Assembly: GCA_019748055.1 (NCBI GenBank) | Contig: JAIEQC010000064.1 | Coordinates: 1-35,506, forward strand | Source of the DNA: Caulobacteraceae bacterium | GTDB taxonomy: Bacteria; Pseudomonadota; Alphaproteobacteria; Caulobacterales; Caulobacteraceae | Direction: 5' to 3' | DNA: 35,506 nt | Shown: positions 1-9,111 of the stretch, piece after piece | Layout: each line of letters starts with the position of its first letter | Numbering within the stretch: position 1 is the first letter of the stretch | The notes under the pieces: model-generated | What the model was told of the DNA's origin: nothing | Seen by the model: only the letters and a program-made list of their open reading frames with translations | The model's database searches: none | Program-made: the position numbers and the translations under genes

Positions 1-140
1 CCCGCGAACGCGCCGCGCGAGAAGCCGCCGCGCGACCGGCTGCGGCCGCCGCCGCACCGGCCCAGGTCGCCCCGGCTCCGACCCCCGCTCCCGCCGCGGC
101 AGAAGGCCAGGGCGTGCCCTACGACTCCCTGCCGGGCTGA
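1..140 (+). CDS. C-terminal fragment of an upstream protein (Ala/Pro-rich tail)
   Basis: An open frame enters from the left edge (codons starting at base 3) and ends at a TGA at 138-140. The 45 visible residues are dominated by Ala, Pro, Arg and Glu and end in VPYDSLPG, so no domain can be identified. In E. coli the gene directly before ispG is rodZ, and RodZ proteins have long Ala/Pro-rich periplasmic linkers; that is a suggestion from gene order only. The frame is coherent to a stop and lies just upstream of ispG on the same strand, which supports a real gene, but the fragment is too short and low in complexity for more. Confidence 0.45.
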   Translation, partial: RERAAREAAARPAAAAAAPAQVAPAPTPAPAAAEGQGVPYDSLPG

Positions 141-162
141 GGTCGCGCGGGCGGTCATGGTC

Positions 163-186
163 TTGACGCGCCCTTGCGCCTATCTT
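163..186 (+). promoter_or_regulatory. Putative ispG promoter, possibly giving a leaderless mRNA
   Basis: TTGACG at 163-168 matches the Caulobacter housekeeping -35 (TTGACGS). After 12 bases comes TATCTT at 181-186, in the context GCCTATCTTC, which resembles the GCTANAWC -10. The ATG at 195 lies only 8 bases after the -10, so transcription would begin at or within a few bases of the start codon. Leaderless messages are common in Caulobacter. The call rests on consensus resemblance only. Confidence 0.45.
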
Positions 187-194
187 CGCCGTCC

Positions 195-1334
195 ATGAGC
201 GCCGATCACACCCACGTCCGCCCCTGGCGGCACATCGAACGCCGCAAGAGCCGCCGCATCATGGTCGGTCCTGTGCCTGTGGGCGGCGACGCGCCGATCA
301 CCGTCCAGTCGATGACGAACACGCCGACGTCGGACGCGGCCGCCACGATCGACCAGATCCGCAAGCTGGAAGAGGCCGGCGCCGACATCGTCCGCGTCTC
401 CTGCCCGGACGAGGACTCCACCGCGGCGTTCAGAACCATCGCGCGCGAGGTTCGGGTGCCGCTCGTGGCGGACATCCATTTTCACTACAAGCGCGGCATC
501 GAGGCCGCCCAGGCCGGCGCCGCCTGCCTGCGCATCAATCCGGGCAACATCGGCAGCCCCGAGCGCGTGCGTGAGGTGGTCCAGGCCGCCAAGGACCACG
601 GCTGCTCCATGCGCATCGGCGTCAACGCCGGATCTCTGGAGAAGGATCTGCTGGAGAAGTACGGCGAGCCCTGCCCCGAGGCGATGGTCGAGAGCGCCCT
701 GAACCACGCCCGCATCCTGCAGGACCACGACTTCCATGAGTTCAAGATTTCGGTGAAGGCGTCCGACCCTTTCCTGACCGTCGCCGCCTATCACCAGCTG
801 GCCGACGCCATCGACTGTCCCCTGCACGTCGGCGTCACCGAGGCGGGGCCGCTGCGCACCGGCACGATCAAGTCGTCGATCGCCATGGGCAACCTGCTGT
901 GGGCCGGCATCGGCGACACCATCCGCGTGTCGCTGGCCGCCGACCCGGTCGAAGAGATCAAGGTCGGGTTCGACATCCTGAAGTCGCTGGGCCTGCGCCA
1001 CCGCGGCGTGAACATCATCGCCTGCCCCAGCTGCGCGCGTCAGGGCTTCGACGTCATCAAGACCGTCGGCATCCTGGAGGAGCGGCTGGCGCACGTGACC
1101 ACGCCCATGTCGCTGTCGATAATCGGCTGCGTCGTGAACGGTCCGGGCGAGGCCCTGTACACCGACGTCGGCTTCACCGGCGGCGGGGCGGGCTCGGGCA
1201 TGATGTATCTGAACGGATCCATCGCCCGGAAGCTGGCCAACGCCGACATGGTCGAGGAGATCGTCGACATGGTCGAGCGCAAGGCCGCCGAACTGGAAGC
1301 CGTCCGCGCGGCGGAAAAGGTCGCCGCCGAATAG
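195..1334 (+). CDS. ispG: 4-hydroxy-3-methylbut-2-enyl diphosphate synthase (flavodoxin)
   Basis: IspG (GcpE) is the iron-sulphur enzyme of the MEP pathway that reductively converts methylerythritol cyclodiphosphate to HMBPP, an isoprenoid precursor; it is cytosolic and essential in most MEP bacteria. The 379-residue protein has the TIM-barrel part ([10 protein letters not shown] near the N-terminus, [19 protein letters not shown]) and a C-terminal cluster domain. The cluster ligands are visible: C277 and C280 in ACPSCAR, C312 in [10 protein letters not shown] and the acidic ligand E319. Length is normal for the family. ATG at 195 was chosen over an in-frame TTG at 174 because the family starts near [11 protein letters not shown] and the putative -10 covers the TTG. 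A toxin-antitoxin pair follows after 35 bases. Confidence 0.97.
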   Translation: MSADHTHVRPWRHIERRKSRRIMVGPVPVGGDAPITVQSMTNTPTSDAAATIDQIRKLEEAGADIVRVSCPDEDSTAAFRTIAREVRVPLVADIHFHYKRGIEAAQAGAACLRINPGNIGSPERVREVVQAAKDHGCSMRIGVNAGSLEKDLLEKYGEPCPEAMVESALNHARILQDHDFHEFKISVKASDPFLTVAAYHQLADAIDCPLHVGVTEAGPLRTGTIKSSIAMGNLLWAGIGDTIRVSLAADPVEEIKVGFDILKSLGLRHRGVNIIACPSCARQGFDVIKTVGILEERLAHVTTPMSLSIIGCVVNGPGEALYTDVGFTGGGAGSGMMYLNGSIARKLANADMVEEIVDMVERKAAELEAVRAAEKVAAE

Positions 1335-1369
1335 TTGCGGCCGGCCCCCTCGAGGCGCATCATCCCGGC

Positions 1370-1552
1370 ATGGCCAAACTGGACCCCATCGTCTCGGAGT
1401 TCGCCACGACCGAAGAGGCCGAGGCCTACGACGTCTGGTTCCGCAAGAAGGTGCAGGAGGCGCTGGCCGACCCGCGCCCGCCGGTCCCGCATGACGAGGT
1501 CGTTCGGCAGGTTAAGGCGACGATCGAGCGCAATCGCAAGAAGCGGGCCTGA
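1370..1552 (+). CDS. PaaA2/stability-determinant-type antitoxin
   Basis: A 60-residue acidic/basic protein beginning MAKLDPIVSEFATTEEAEAY, followed by a W-F-R-K-K-V-Q segment and a PRPPVPHDEV motif. This pattern is typical of small proteins annotated as stability determinant or PaaA2-like antitoxin, which bind and neutralise RelE/ParE-type toxins. The toxin gene starts in the last base of its stop codon (TGATG), the usual arrangement for translational coupling. A weak Shine-Dalgarno (GAGGCG, 1352-1357) precedes the ATG. Only 35 bases separate it from ispG, so it may be read from the ispG promoter or from a promoter inside ispG. The family call comes from motif memory; the pairing with a toxin is directly visible. 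Confidence 0.8.
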   Translation: MAKLDPIVSEFATTEEAEAYDVWFRKKVQEALADPRPPVPHDEVVRQVKATIERNRKKRA

Positions 1553-1827
1553 TGCTCCCGGTCGTCTGGAGCGCGACGGCGCTCGGCGACGTCGATTCGA
1601 TCGCGGACTACATCTCCCAGGACAATCCCCTAGCCGCGGACCGCCTGACGGACCTGTTGTTCGAGGCCGCCGTCGGGCTGGGAGAGCGTTCCGCCCTGTA
1701 CCGGCCCGGCCGGGAGCCGGGCACGCGGGAGATGGTGGTCACGCCGAACTATCTTCTGGTCTATCGCGTCGATCTGGACGCGGTCCGCATCCTCAACGTC
1801 CTGCACTCAGCCCAACGGTACCCATGA
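1552..1827 (+). CDS. RelE/ParE-family toxin
   Basis: A 91-residue protein with the RelE/ParE layout: an N-terminal beta strand (PVVWSATALGDV), two helices (DSIADYISQDNPLAADRLTDL), then a three-stranded sheet with GTREMVVTPNYLLVYRVD and VRILNVLHSAQRYP. The conserved Arg in the REM strand and the YRVD and LHSAQ-YP signatures fit the family. Members either cleave ribosome-bound mRNA (RelE) or block gyrase (ParE); the sequence does not decide between them. It is paired with the upstream antitoxin, and its TGA overlaps the ATG of the following GST-like gene (ATGA at 1824-1827). Confidence 0.85.
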   Translation: MLPVVWSATALGDVDSIADYISQDNPLAADRLTDLLFEAAVGLGERSALYRPGREPGTREMVVTPNYLLVYRVDLDAVRILNVLHSAQRYP

Positions 1828-2420
1828 AGCTCCACATCACCGTCCCCTCGCCCTATGCCCGCAAGTGCCGGATCGTCGCGCGGGAGAAGGCGCTGGGGGT
1901 CGAGGAGATCGCGGTCGATCCCTATGCCTCCGATCCCCGGCTGGTCGCGGCCAATCCGATCGTGCAGGTGCCGGCGCTGGAGACGGACGAAGGCGTCCTG
2001 ACCGACAGTCCGGTGATCTGCGAATGGCTGGACGTAAACGGCGCCGGCCCACGCCTGCTGCCCGCCGACGGCCCTGAGCGCTGGCGGGTCAAGCGGCTTG
2101 AGACCCTGGCCGCCTCGGGCCTCGAGATGGGCGTGAAGCGGGTGCTGGAGCTGCGCCGGCCGGAGCAGGAACGATCCGGGTCGTGGATCGGCCGCTGGAC
2201 CGACAATCTGAACCGCGTGCTGGACCGATTGGAGGCTGATCCGGGCATCGCGCCGGGCCTGCCGCTGGACATGGGGCGGATCACGGCGGGCGTGCTGGTC
2301 ACCTGGGTCGGCTTCCGTCACCCGGACCTGAACTGGGCCGAGGGCCGCCCACGGCTGGTCGCGCTGCAGGCCGAGCTTGAGGCGCGCCCCAGCTTCGCGG
2401 ACACGCGCCCGGACGCCTAG
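1824..2420 (+). CDS. Glutathione S-transferase-like protein
   Basis: A 198-residue cytosolic GST fold. The N-terminal thioredoxin-like domain (about 1-78) reads MKLHITVPSPYARKCRIVA, has the cis-Pro loop NPIVQVPALE (about 44-53) and the glutathione gamma-glutamyl contact DSPVICEWLD (about 61-70). The C-terminal helical domain covers about 85-195. The Ser in SPYARK is the likely activating residue, as in beta/theta-like GSTs. Substrate cannot be told. ATG at 1824 overlaps the toxin stop by four bases (ATGA), so translation is probably coupled to the toxin-antitoxin pair. Its TAG is shared with the stop of the opposite-strand TauE gene in a single CTAG. Confidence 0.88.
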   Translation: MKLHITVPSPYARKCRIVAREKALGVEEIAVDPYASDPRLVAANPIVQVPALETDEGVLTDSPVICEWLDVNGAGPRLLPADGPERWRVKRLETLAASGLEMGVKRVLELRRPEQERSGSWIGRWTDNLNRVLDRLEADPGIAPGLPLDMGRITAGVLVTWVGFRHPDLNWAEGRPRLVALQAELEARPSFADTRPDA

Positions 2421-3199
2421 GCGACCACGCCGGCCAGTTGCAGGCCCTGAAAGATCGACAGGCAGATCAGCAGGCCGCCGACGGCAAAGCTGAGCGCCCG
2501 CTGCGGAACGCGCTTGACGATGTGTCCGGCGAAGGGCGCCGCGATCAGGCCGCCGACCACCAGGCCGCCCACCGCCGCGGCATGATCCTGCAACGCGCCG
2601 ACGTCGCTCCATCGGCCGCTCAGCAGGGCCCAGACGAAGGTGGCCGAGACGGTGCAGGTCACCAGAAACTCCGCCGAGTTGACCGTGCCGATCACCCGCC
2701 GCGCCTCGGCCCCGGCGCCCATCAGGGTCGAGGACACCGTCGGGCCCCAGCCCCCGCCGCCGATCGCGTCGAACAGGCCGCCGACCAGCCCCAGCGGCGC
2801 GGTGATCCAGGCCGGCCGGATGCGCCGGGTCTCGCTCCGCTTGCGCGTCCGCCACAGGATCCAGACGCCGATGACGGCCAGGTAGGTGATGATGAAGGGC
2901 TTCACCACGTCGCCGTCGATCCCGGTCAGGACATAGGCGCCCAGCGCTCCGCCGATCATGCCCGCAATCGCCAGCGGCACGAAGACGCGCCAGTCGACGT
3001 TGCGGTGCGCAACGTGGCTGCCGGCGGAGGCGGCGGTGGTGAACACCTCGGCCCCGTGCACGCTGGCGCTGGCCGTCGCCGGCGGCACGCCGAAGGCCAG
3101 CAGCACCGACGTTGAGATCACGCCGTAGGCCATGCCCAGCGCCCCGTCGACGGCCTGGGCCAGCAGGCCGACCATGAGAAACAGCAGGAAGGTTTCCAT
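2417..3199 (-). CDS. TauE/SafE family membrane protein (TSUP)
   Basis: A 260-residue protein with about eight hydrophobic segments and the family hallmarks: LLAQAVDGALGMAYGVISTS in the first repeat and a second-repeat GLVGGLFDAIGGGGWGP. TSUP proteins move sulphite, sulphonates, sulphoacetate or thiosulphate across the inner membrane; the substrate is not determined here. The length is typical. The gene is convergent with the GST-like gene and ends in the same CTAG (2417-2420). The ATG (cat at 3197-3199) is divergent from prfA. Confidence 0.92.
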   Translation of the reverse strand: METFLLFLMVGLLAQAVDGALGMAYGVISTSVLLAFGVPPATASASVHGAEVFTTAASAGSHVAHRNVDWRVFVPLAIAGMIGGALGAYVLTGIDGDVVKPFIITYLAVIGVWILWRTRKRSETRRIRPAWITAPLGLVGGLFDAIGGGGWGPTVSSTLMGAGAEARRVIGTVNSAEFLVTCTVSATFVWALLSGRWSDVGALQDHAAAVGGLVVGGLIAAPFAGHIVKRVPQRALSFAVGGLLICLSIFQGLQLAGVVA

Positions 3200-3291
3200 T
3201 CAGCCCCCGGAAAGCCTCGTCGGCCGCTCAACGGTCTAGGTGGCGCTTCGGGTTCCGGTCCGCATCCCGGCTGACGCGAACGTGACCGCAT

Positions 3292-3307
3292 GGACGCCCG
3301 GGCGTCC
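3292..3307. repeat. 16-bp perfect palindrome upstream of prfA
   Basis: GGACGCCCGGGCGTCC reads identically on both strands. It lies in the 151-base space between the divergent tauE-like gene and prfA, just upstream of a -10-like GCTATC (3311-3316). It could be an operator covering a -35 region or a chance G+C-rich palindrome. Confidence 0.35.
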
Positions 3308-3350
3308 GTCCGCTATCGCTCCGGCCCGTTTCCGCAAAGGACGCCGCCGC

Positions 3351-4414
<1,064 letters not shown>

Positions 4415-4418
<4 letters not shown>

Positions 4419-5692
4419 GACGCCGCGGACTGACGCCGCATCGCTCGACCGGCGTTGACGGCCATGATCGCGGCCGGAACGGTCAGGGCCGCACCGACCA
4501 GAAACGGCCAGTCCGCCCCCAGGCTCGAAAACAGCACGCCGGCCACGATGGGGCCGAAGATCCTCGCCACCGATCCCGCCGCCATGTTCAGGCCCAGCAT
4601 GGCGCCCTGCCGATCGGGCGGCGTCGCCCGGCTGATGATGGCCGAGATGTTCGGCATGGCCAGCGACATGCCGAAGGCGCCCACCGTCATCGCCAGCGGC
4701 ACGACCCATCCCTGAACGATGGGCACCACGAACAGGCCGAGGTCCAGCCGCATCGCGGGGAACCAATCGGGCGGCGCGACCACCTGGATCACCAGGGACG
4801 TCCCGAACATCAGCATGCCGATCGCCAGCACCCGCGTCTCGCCGAACCGTCGCGCCAGCCGGCCGGAGAAGATGCCCTGGTTCAGCGCCGAGACGATACC
4901 CATGACCATGAAGCTGAGTCCCACTTCGCGCGCGCCCCAGCCGTGCCGTTCGCCCGCCCACAGGCCGAACACGCTCTCCATCGCCGAGAAGCCGGCCAGA
5001 TAGATCAACGTCACGACCAGAACGCGGGAGATGACCGGGCTCGCCCGGGCGTCCCGGATGCCGGACAGGAATGCCGGTCTGGGGGCGGCCGGATCGGCCT
5101 TGGCCCGGCTTTCGCGCAGGAACAGGACCACCCCGACCGCCGCCAGCGCCGCCATCGCGGCGGCGGTGAAGATCGGCAGCTGATAGCCGATGCGCCCCAG
5201 CTGCGGCTGGGTCAAAAGTCCGCCCAGGCCGGGTCCGACGATGAACCCCAGCCCGAAGGCCGCGCCGATCAGGCCCATCCGACCGGCCCGCTGGTCGGGC
5301 GGCGTCACGTCCGCGACGTAGCCCTGCACCGTCGAGACGTTGCCTGCCCCGAAGCCGGTGAACAGGCGCACCGCGATGGCGGCCCAGACGTTCGGCACGA
5401 AGGCCAGCGCCAAATAGCCCAAGGTGTTCGCCACCAGGGTCATCAACAGCACCGGCTTGCGCCCGATCCGGTCCGACAGCCGACCCCACAGGGGCTCGGC
5501 GAAGAACTGACCCAGCGAATAGGCCGAGAACAGCAGGGTCACCTGCCACGGCTCGGCGCTCAGGCTGCGCGCGAAGAAGGGCAGCAGCGGCACCACAAGG
5601 CCAAAGCCGACCAGGTTGATGAAGACCGTGGCGAACAGCACCGCCAGCGCCGGCGATCCCGGAGCTTCGCGCGGCGCGACGGCGGGGGTCAT
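4415..5692 (-). CDS. MFS efflux transporter, TetA-like (DHA1 type)
   Basis: A 425-residue, 12-helix major facilitator. TM1 contains [18 protein letters not shown] and the loop between TM2 and TM3 has the MFS motif A ([14 protein letters not shown]). [10 protein letters not shown] and the [12 protein letters not shown] segment (motif C-like) point to drug:H+ antiporters related to TetA. Substrate is unknown; a tetracycline or general-drug pump annotation would be by similarity only. It is transcribed against prfA and overlaps it by four bases. A same-strand YihY-type gene ends 36 bases upstream, so the two may form a transcription unit. Confidence 0.9.
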
Positions 5693-5728
5693 ATGGTCTG
5701 GCTTAGAGCAATCCGCGCCGTCGTCCAG

Positions 5729-6961
5729 CTACCTTCGGATGCGACGTTTCAGCAGTCGGTCCGACAGGGCCTCCGCGTGTTTCAGGGTGAAGGCCAGCGC
5801 CGCCGGATTGCCGCGCCGGGGCCCGACCGAATCGGCCATCACCGCGCCCCGCTCGCCGATCGGCTTCGGCCCGCCGGTGGTGGTGTCCAGCGCCGTCTGG
5901 TGCTCGATCTCGGCGTTCAGCTCGGCGCCCATCAGGATGATCTGCACGGTCAGCCAGGTCCACAGCAGGAAGCCCATCATCGCCGCCAGCGGGCCGTAGG
6001 AGGCCGTGCGCACGAAGGTGGTCAGGAACCAGCTGAAGCCCAGCGACAGCAACAGGCTCAGCAGCGCCGCCGCGACGGCCCCCGGCGTCAGCCACCGCCA
6101 CCGCGCCCGCGCTCGGCACGGCCCCGTGCGATAGATCAGCGTCAGTACCGCCCCATAGATCACCAGCAGCAGCGGCCAGCGCAGCGGCGCCAGATGGGTC
6201 CATTCGTCCAGCAGATCCAGCGGCCCCAGCACGACCGGCGTCGCCACCACCAGCGCCGCCGACAGCAGCACCGCCGCCAGCCCCACCACGGTGAAGCCCA
6301 TGCACACCAGGTTGTAGGTCACGATGTTGCGCCGCTCGACCTCGTGATAGGCGACGTTCAGACCATAGAAGAGCACCTTCACCGCTCCGTTCGCCGTCCA
6401 AAGCGACAGGGCCAGCGTCCACGCCAGGGTGAAGGTCAGCTGGCTGTTGGAGTTGGCCGCCAGCCGGTCCATCTCGCCGGCCAGGAACTCCGCCACCGCG
6501 GGCGGCAGCACTGAGTAGAGATAGTAGAGCCGCGCCGCCGCGTCGGCCGGATCGGCGAACAGGCCATAGACCGTCACGATCACCGCCAGCGTCGGGAACA
6601 GCGACAGCATGACGAAGAAGGTCACGCCCCCCGCCACGAAGCCGACCCGGTCCCCGAAATAGGACGCGCCCCAGCGCCAGAAGATGTCGGTCCAGCCTTT
6701 TCGCGGGATGCGGTGCGGGCGGTCCGCCATCCGCCCGCGACCCGGCTCGCGGTCCTCGAAATCCTGCGGCTGCGGCGGACCCGTGTCCGGCGGGTCGGGC
6801 TTGTAGACCCTCAGATCGACCCCGACGCGATGCCCCTGCCGGTACAGCAGATGCGCCGCCCCGGCCCCCGCCGCCAGACCGCCGAACGCCGCCGCGATCA
6901 TGACCGGCAGGCCGCCCCCCTTTCGGGATCTGGGCTTCGAGAGGGGGCGGCGGTCGGACAT
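5729..6961 (-). CDS. YihY/BrkB family inner-membrane protein
   Basis: A 410-residue protein. After a 30-residue basic N-terminus, one membrane segment (MIAAAFGGLAAGAGAAHLL) and a charged linker comes the YihY core: WGASYFGDRVGFVAGGVTFF, FPTLAVIVTVYGLFADP, LALSLWTANGAVKVLFYGLN and a final PLAAMMGFLLWTWLTVQIIL-GAELNAE helix. The family was once called ribonuclease BN in error; its role is unknown. The ATG at 6961 (MSDRRPLSK) was chosen over an upstream extension of 70 residues, which would run through the prmC promoter and has no family look. It is divergent from prmC, with 76 bases between the starts. Confidence 0.9.
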   Translation of the reverse strand: MSDRRPLSKPRSRKGGGLPVMIAAAFGGLAAGAGAAHLLYRQGHRVGVDLRVYKPDPPDTGPPQPQDFEDREPGRGRMADRPHRIPRKGWTDIFWRWGASYFGDRVGFVAGGVTFFVMLSLFPTLAVIVTVYGLFADPADAAARLYYLYSVLPPAVAEFLAGEMDRLAANSNSQLTFTLAWTLALSLWTANGAVKVLFYGLNVAYHEVERRNIVTYNLVCMGFTVVGLAAVLLSAALVVATPVVLGPLDLLDEWTHLAPLRWPLLLVIYGAVLTLIYRTGPCRARARWRWLTPGAVAAALLSLLLSLGFSWFLTTFVRTASYGPLAAMMGFLLWTWLTVQIILMGAELNAEIEHQTALDTTTGGPKPIGERGAVMADSVGPRRGNPAALAFTLKHAEALSDRLLKRRIRR

Positions 6962-7022
6962 TCCTTCGCCAACGGTGAAGCTGGCCCTCGCGTTCCCCTG
7001 CTTCCCATGCGGCGCCCGACGC

Positions 7023-7029
7023 CCTATCT
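7023..7029 (+). promoter_or_regulatory. CTATC-type -10-like element before prmC
   Basis: CCTATCT lies eight bases before the prmC ATG. The same seven bases lie nine bases before the ispG ATG (179-185). No convincing -35 is seen. If it is a -10, the prmC message would be almost leaderless. Confidence 0.3.
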
Positions 7030-7037
7030 GGCCGCCC

Positions 7038-7919
7038 ATGTCCGACGCCCCCACGCTCCTGACCGCCTGGAAGGCGGCGCAAGCCCGCCTGAAGGCCGGC
7101 CGCATCGACAGCCCCTCCATCGACGCCCGTCTGTTGCTCGAGGCGGCGACCGGCGCGACGCGCACCGACATCCTGACCGATCCCTATCGCACCGTGACCG
7201 CGGATCAGCAGGCCGTGCTGGACGGCTTCGTCGAGCGCCGCCTGCGCCGCGAGCCGACCTCGCGCATTCTGGGCCGCAAGGGGTTCTGGAAGATCCTGCT
7301 CAACGTCACGCCCGACGTGCTCAGCCCCCGCCCTGACACCGAGGCGATCCTCGACGTCGTCCTGCCCGCGTTTCCGGAAGGCCGCGCCTTCCGGATGATC
7401 GACCTGGGCACGGGTTCCGGCGCCATTCTGCTGGCCGTGCTGGCCGAACGGCCGGCCGCGAACGGCCTCGGCACCGACGTGTCGGCCGAGGCTCTGGCCG
7501 TGGCGCGGGAGAACGCCGCCAATCTGGGCCTGGACGGCCGCGCGGCCTTCCTGCGCACCGACTGGGCCGCCGGTCTGGACGACGCCGCCTTCGACCTGGT
7601 GGTCTCCAATCCGCCCTACATCGCCTCGGCCGAGATAGAGACGCTGGACCCGGAGGTGCGCGACCACGACCCGCGTCTGGCGCTGGACGGCGGGGAGGAC
7701 GGGCTGGACGCCTATCGCGTGCTGGCGCCCGAGGTGCGGCGCATCCTGAAGCCCGGCGGAATCTTCGCCGTCGAGATCGGCTGGACCCAGGGCGACGCGG
7801 TCAAGGCGCTGTTCGAGGCGCAAGGCTTCGAGGACGTGAAGATCACGCTGGACCTGGCCAACCGCGCCCGCGTGGTCACCAACGGCCCGGACCCCCGCGC
7901 CGCGCCCGTCACGCTCTGA
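7038..7919 (+). CDS. prmC: Peptide chain release factor N5-glutamine methyltransferase
   Basis: PrmC (HemK) methylates the Gln of the GGQ motif of release factors 1 and 2 using S-adenosylmethionine. The 293-residue protein has an N-terminal helical substrate-binding domain (about 1-95, with the conserved P-T-S-R-I-L-G-R-K-G-F-W segment), then a Rossmann methyltransferase domain with the SAM loop MIDLGTGSGAILLAVL and the catalytic NPPY (191-194, VVSNPPYIAS). ATG at 7038 gives MSDAPTLLTAWK, a family-like start; an extension to 6900 would run antisense through the YihY gene. prfA and prmC are often adjacent, but here two opposite-strand genes separate them. Confidence 0.96.
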   Translation: MSDAPTLLTAWKAAQARLKAGRIDSPSIDARLLLEAATGATRTDILTDPYRTVTADQQAVLDGFVERRLRREPTSRILGRKGFWKILLNVTPDVLSPRPDTEAILDVVLPAFPEGRAFRMIDLGTGSGAILLAVLAERPAANGLGTDVSAEALAVARENAANLGLDGRAAFLRTDWAAGLDDAAFDLVVSNPPYIASAEIETLDPEVRDHDPRLALDGGEDGLDAYRVLAPEVRRILKPGGIFAVEIGWTQGDAVKALFEAQGFEDVKITLDLANRARVVTNGPDPRAAPVTL

Positions 7920-8041
7920 GTTTTCCGCCCCCTTCCCAAGTCGGTTCGGGCGCGCTAAGTCTCCCCTCGTCTCCCACCCCTTCGCATCTTTCCGGGCCCG
8001 ATCGCCCGGCGGCGCGCGAGCGGTTCACGTGAGGGTCGGCC

Positions 8042-8080
8042 GCCTCCGGGCGTCCGGCGGACCACGGGAGGCGAGGTTTT
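8042..8080 (+). terminator. Nested hairpin followed by a short T run
   Basis: GCCTCC (8042-8047) pairs with GGAGGC (8067-8072); inside it GTCC (8052-8055) pairs with GGAC (8059-8062). GAGGTTTT follows. It lies 120 bases after prmC and 105 bases before the DUF4167 gene, so it could be a weak terminator or a leader structure. Nothing else was recognised in the 266-base gap 7920-8185. Confidence 0.3.
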
Positions 8081-8185
8081 CCGAAACATCGACGACGGGA
8101 GTTGGTCCCGGAGCGAGCGGAACGACGATCACGGCGACCGGCGCCCTCCTTTCGGCGGCGCGGTTCCAGGACACGGCAGCGTCAT

Positions 8186-9034
8186 ATGAGAGATTTCAAG
8201 GGCATGAAGCGCCAGCGCGGCCGTAACCGCAAGCCGGGCGGCGGCGGCGGCGCGAACAGCGCCAATCCCAACCGGTCGTGGGATTCGCAGGGCCCTGAGA
8301 ACATCAAGGTCCGCGGCAACGCCCAGACCGTCTACGAGCGCTACATGCAGCTGGCGCGTGATGCCTCCTCGGCCGGCGACCGGGTCCTGGCCGAGAACTA
8401 TCTGCAGCACGCCGAACACTATTTCCGGGTCCTGCGCGCCCTTCAGCCCCAGCGTCCGGCCAGCGAGATCGCCCAGCGCGAACTGGCGGGCCAGGGCTTC
8501 GACATCGACTTCGAGGACGAATCCGGGGCCCAGGCCGCCGCCTTCCTGGCCGCCCAGCAGGCCGCCGACCGCGCCGCCGAAGAGGAGCGCCGCCGCGAGC
8601 AGCAGCGCACCGAGCCGCGTCAGGAACGCGACCGTCCGGACCGCCCCGAGCGGGATCGTCAGGACCGCGACCGTCCCGAACGCGCCGACCGCGATCGCGA
8701 CGGCGACGACGGCGAGGCCCGCGCCGAGGGCGAGGGCGGCCGTCGCGAAACCCGCCGCGAACGCTGGGAGCGCCGCCAGCAGGAACGCCAGCGCCGCTTC
8801 GCCGAAGAGCGCGGCGCGACCGAGGGCGGGTCCGAAGACGCCCCCGTCTCCCAAGCGGCCTCGCAGCCGGCCTCCGAAGACGATCGGTCCGACGACGAAG
8901 CTCCGGCCGCCCTGCCGGGCTTCCTGACCCGCGCGCCCGAACCCGCGCCCGCCGCCGAGACGTCGGCTGCGGAAGAGGCTCCGGCTCCCAAGCGTCGCGC
9001 GCCCCGCCGCAAGGCCGCGACCGCGGCGGATTGA
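8186..9034 (+). CDS. DUF4167 domain-containing protein
   Basis: A 282-residue alphaproteobacterial protein. The N-terminal domain (about 1-80) has the DUF4167 signature: a basic, Gly-rich start (MKRQRGRNRKPGGGGG), NRSWDSQGPENIKVRGNAQ, then VYERYMQLARDASSAGDRV and LAENYLQHAEHYFRVL. The remainder is low-complexity: a long Arg/Asp/Glu-rich stretch (about 135-215) and an Ala/Pro/Glu-rich end finishing in a basic KRRAPRRK tail. The composition suggests RNA or ribosome association, but no function is established. ATG at 8186 was chosen because the family begins at MRDFKGMK or the inner MKRQRGR. Confidence 0.9.
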   Translation: MRDFKGMKRQRGRNRKPGGGGGANSANPNRSWDSQGPENIKVRGNAQTVYERYMQLARDASSAGDRVLAENYLQHAEHYFRVLRALQPQRPASEIAQRELAGQGFDIDFEDESGAQAAAFLAAQQAADRAAEEERRREQQRTEPRQERDRPDRPERDRQDRDRPERADRDRDGDDGEARAEGEGGRRETRRERWERRQQERQRRFAEERGATEGGSEDAPVSQAASQPASEDDRSDDEAPAALPGFLTRAPEPAPAAETSAAEEAPAPKRRAPRRKAATAAD

Positions 9035-9111
9035 TCGCGTTCGAAGCCGCTCTTGACGGGCGTCGCCGCCTTCGGCCCTCTGGGCGGACCCGTCGATACA
9101 GGACCGTCCGC

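Noticed and set aside
7920..8185. Small gene in the prmC-DUF4167 gap
   Set aside because: A 65-codon frame starting at 8029 crosses the DUF4167 start in another frame, has no ribosome site and no protein-like pattern.
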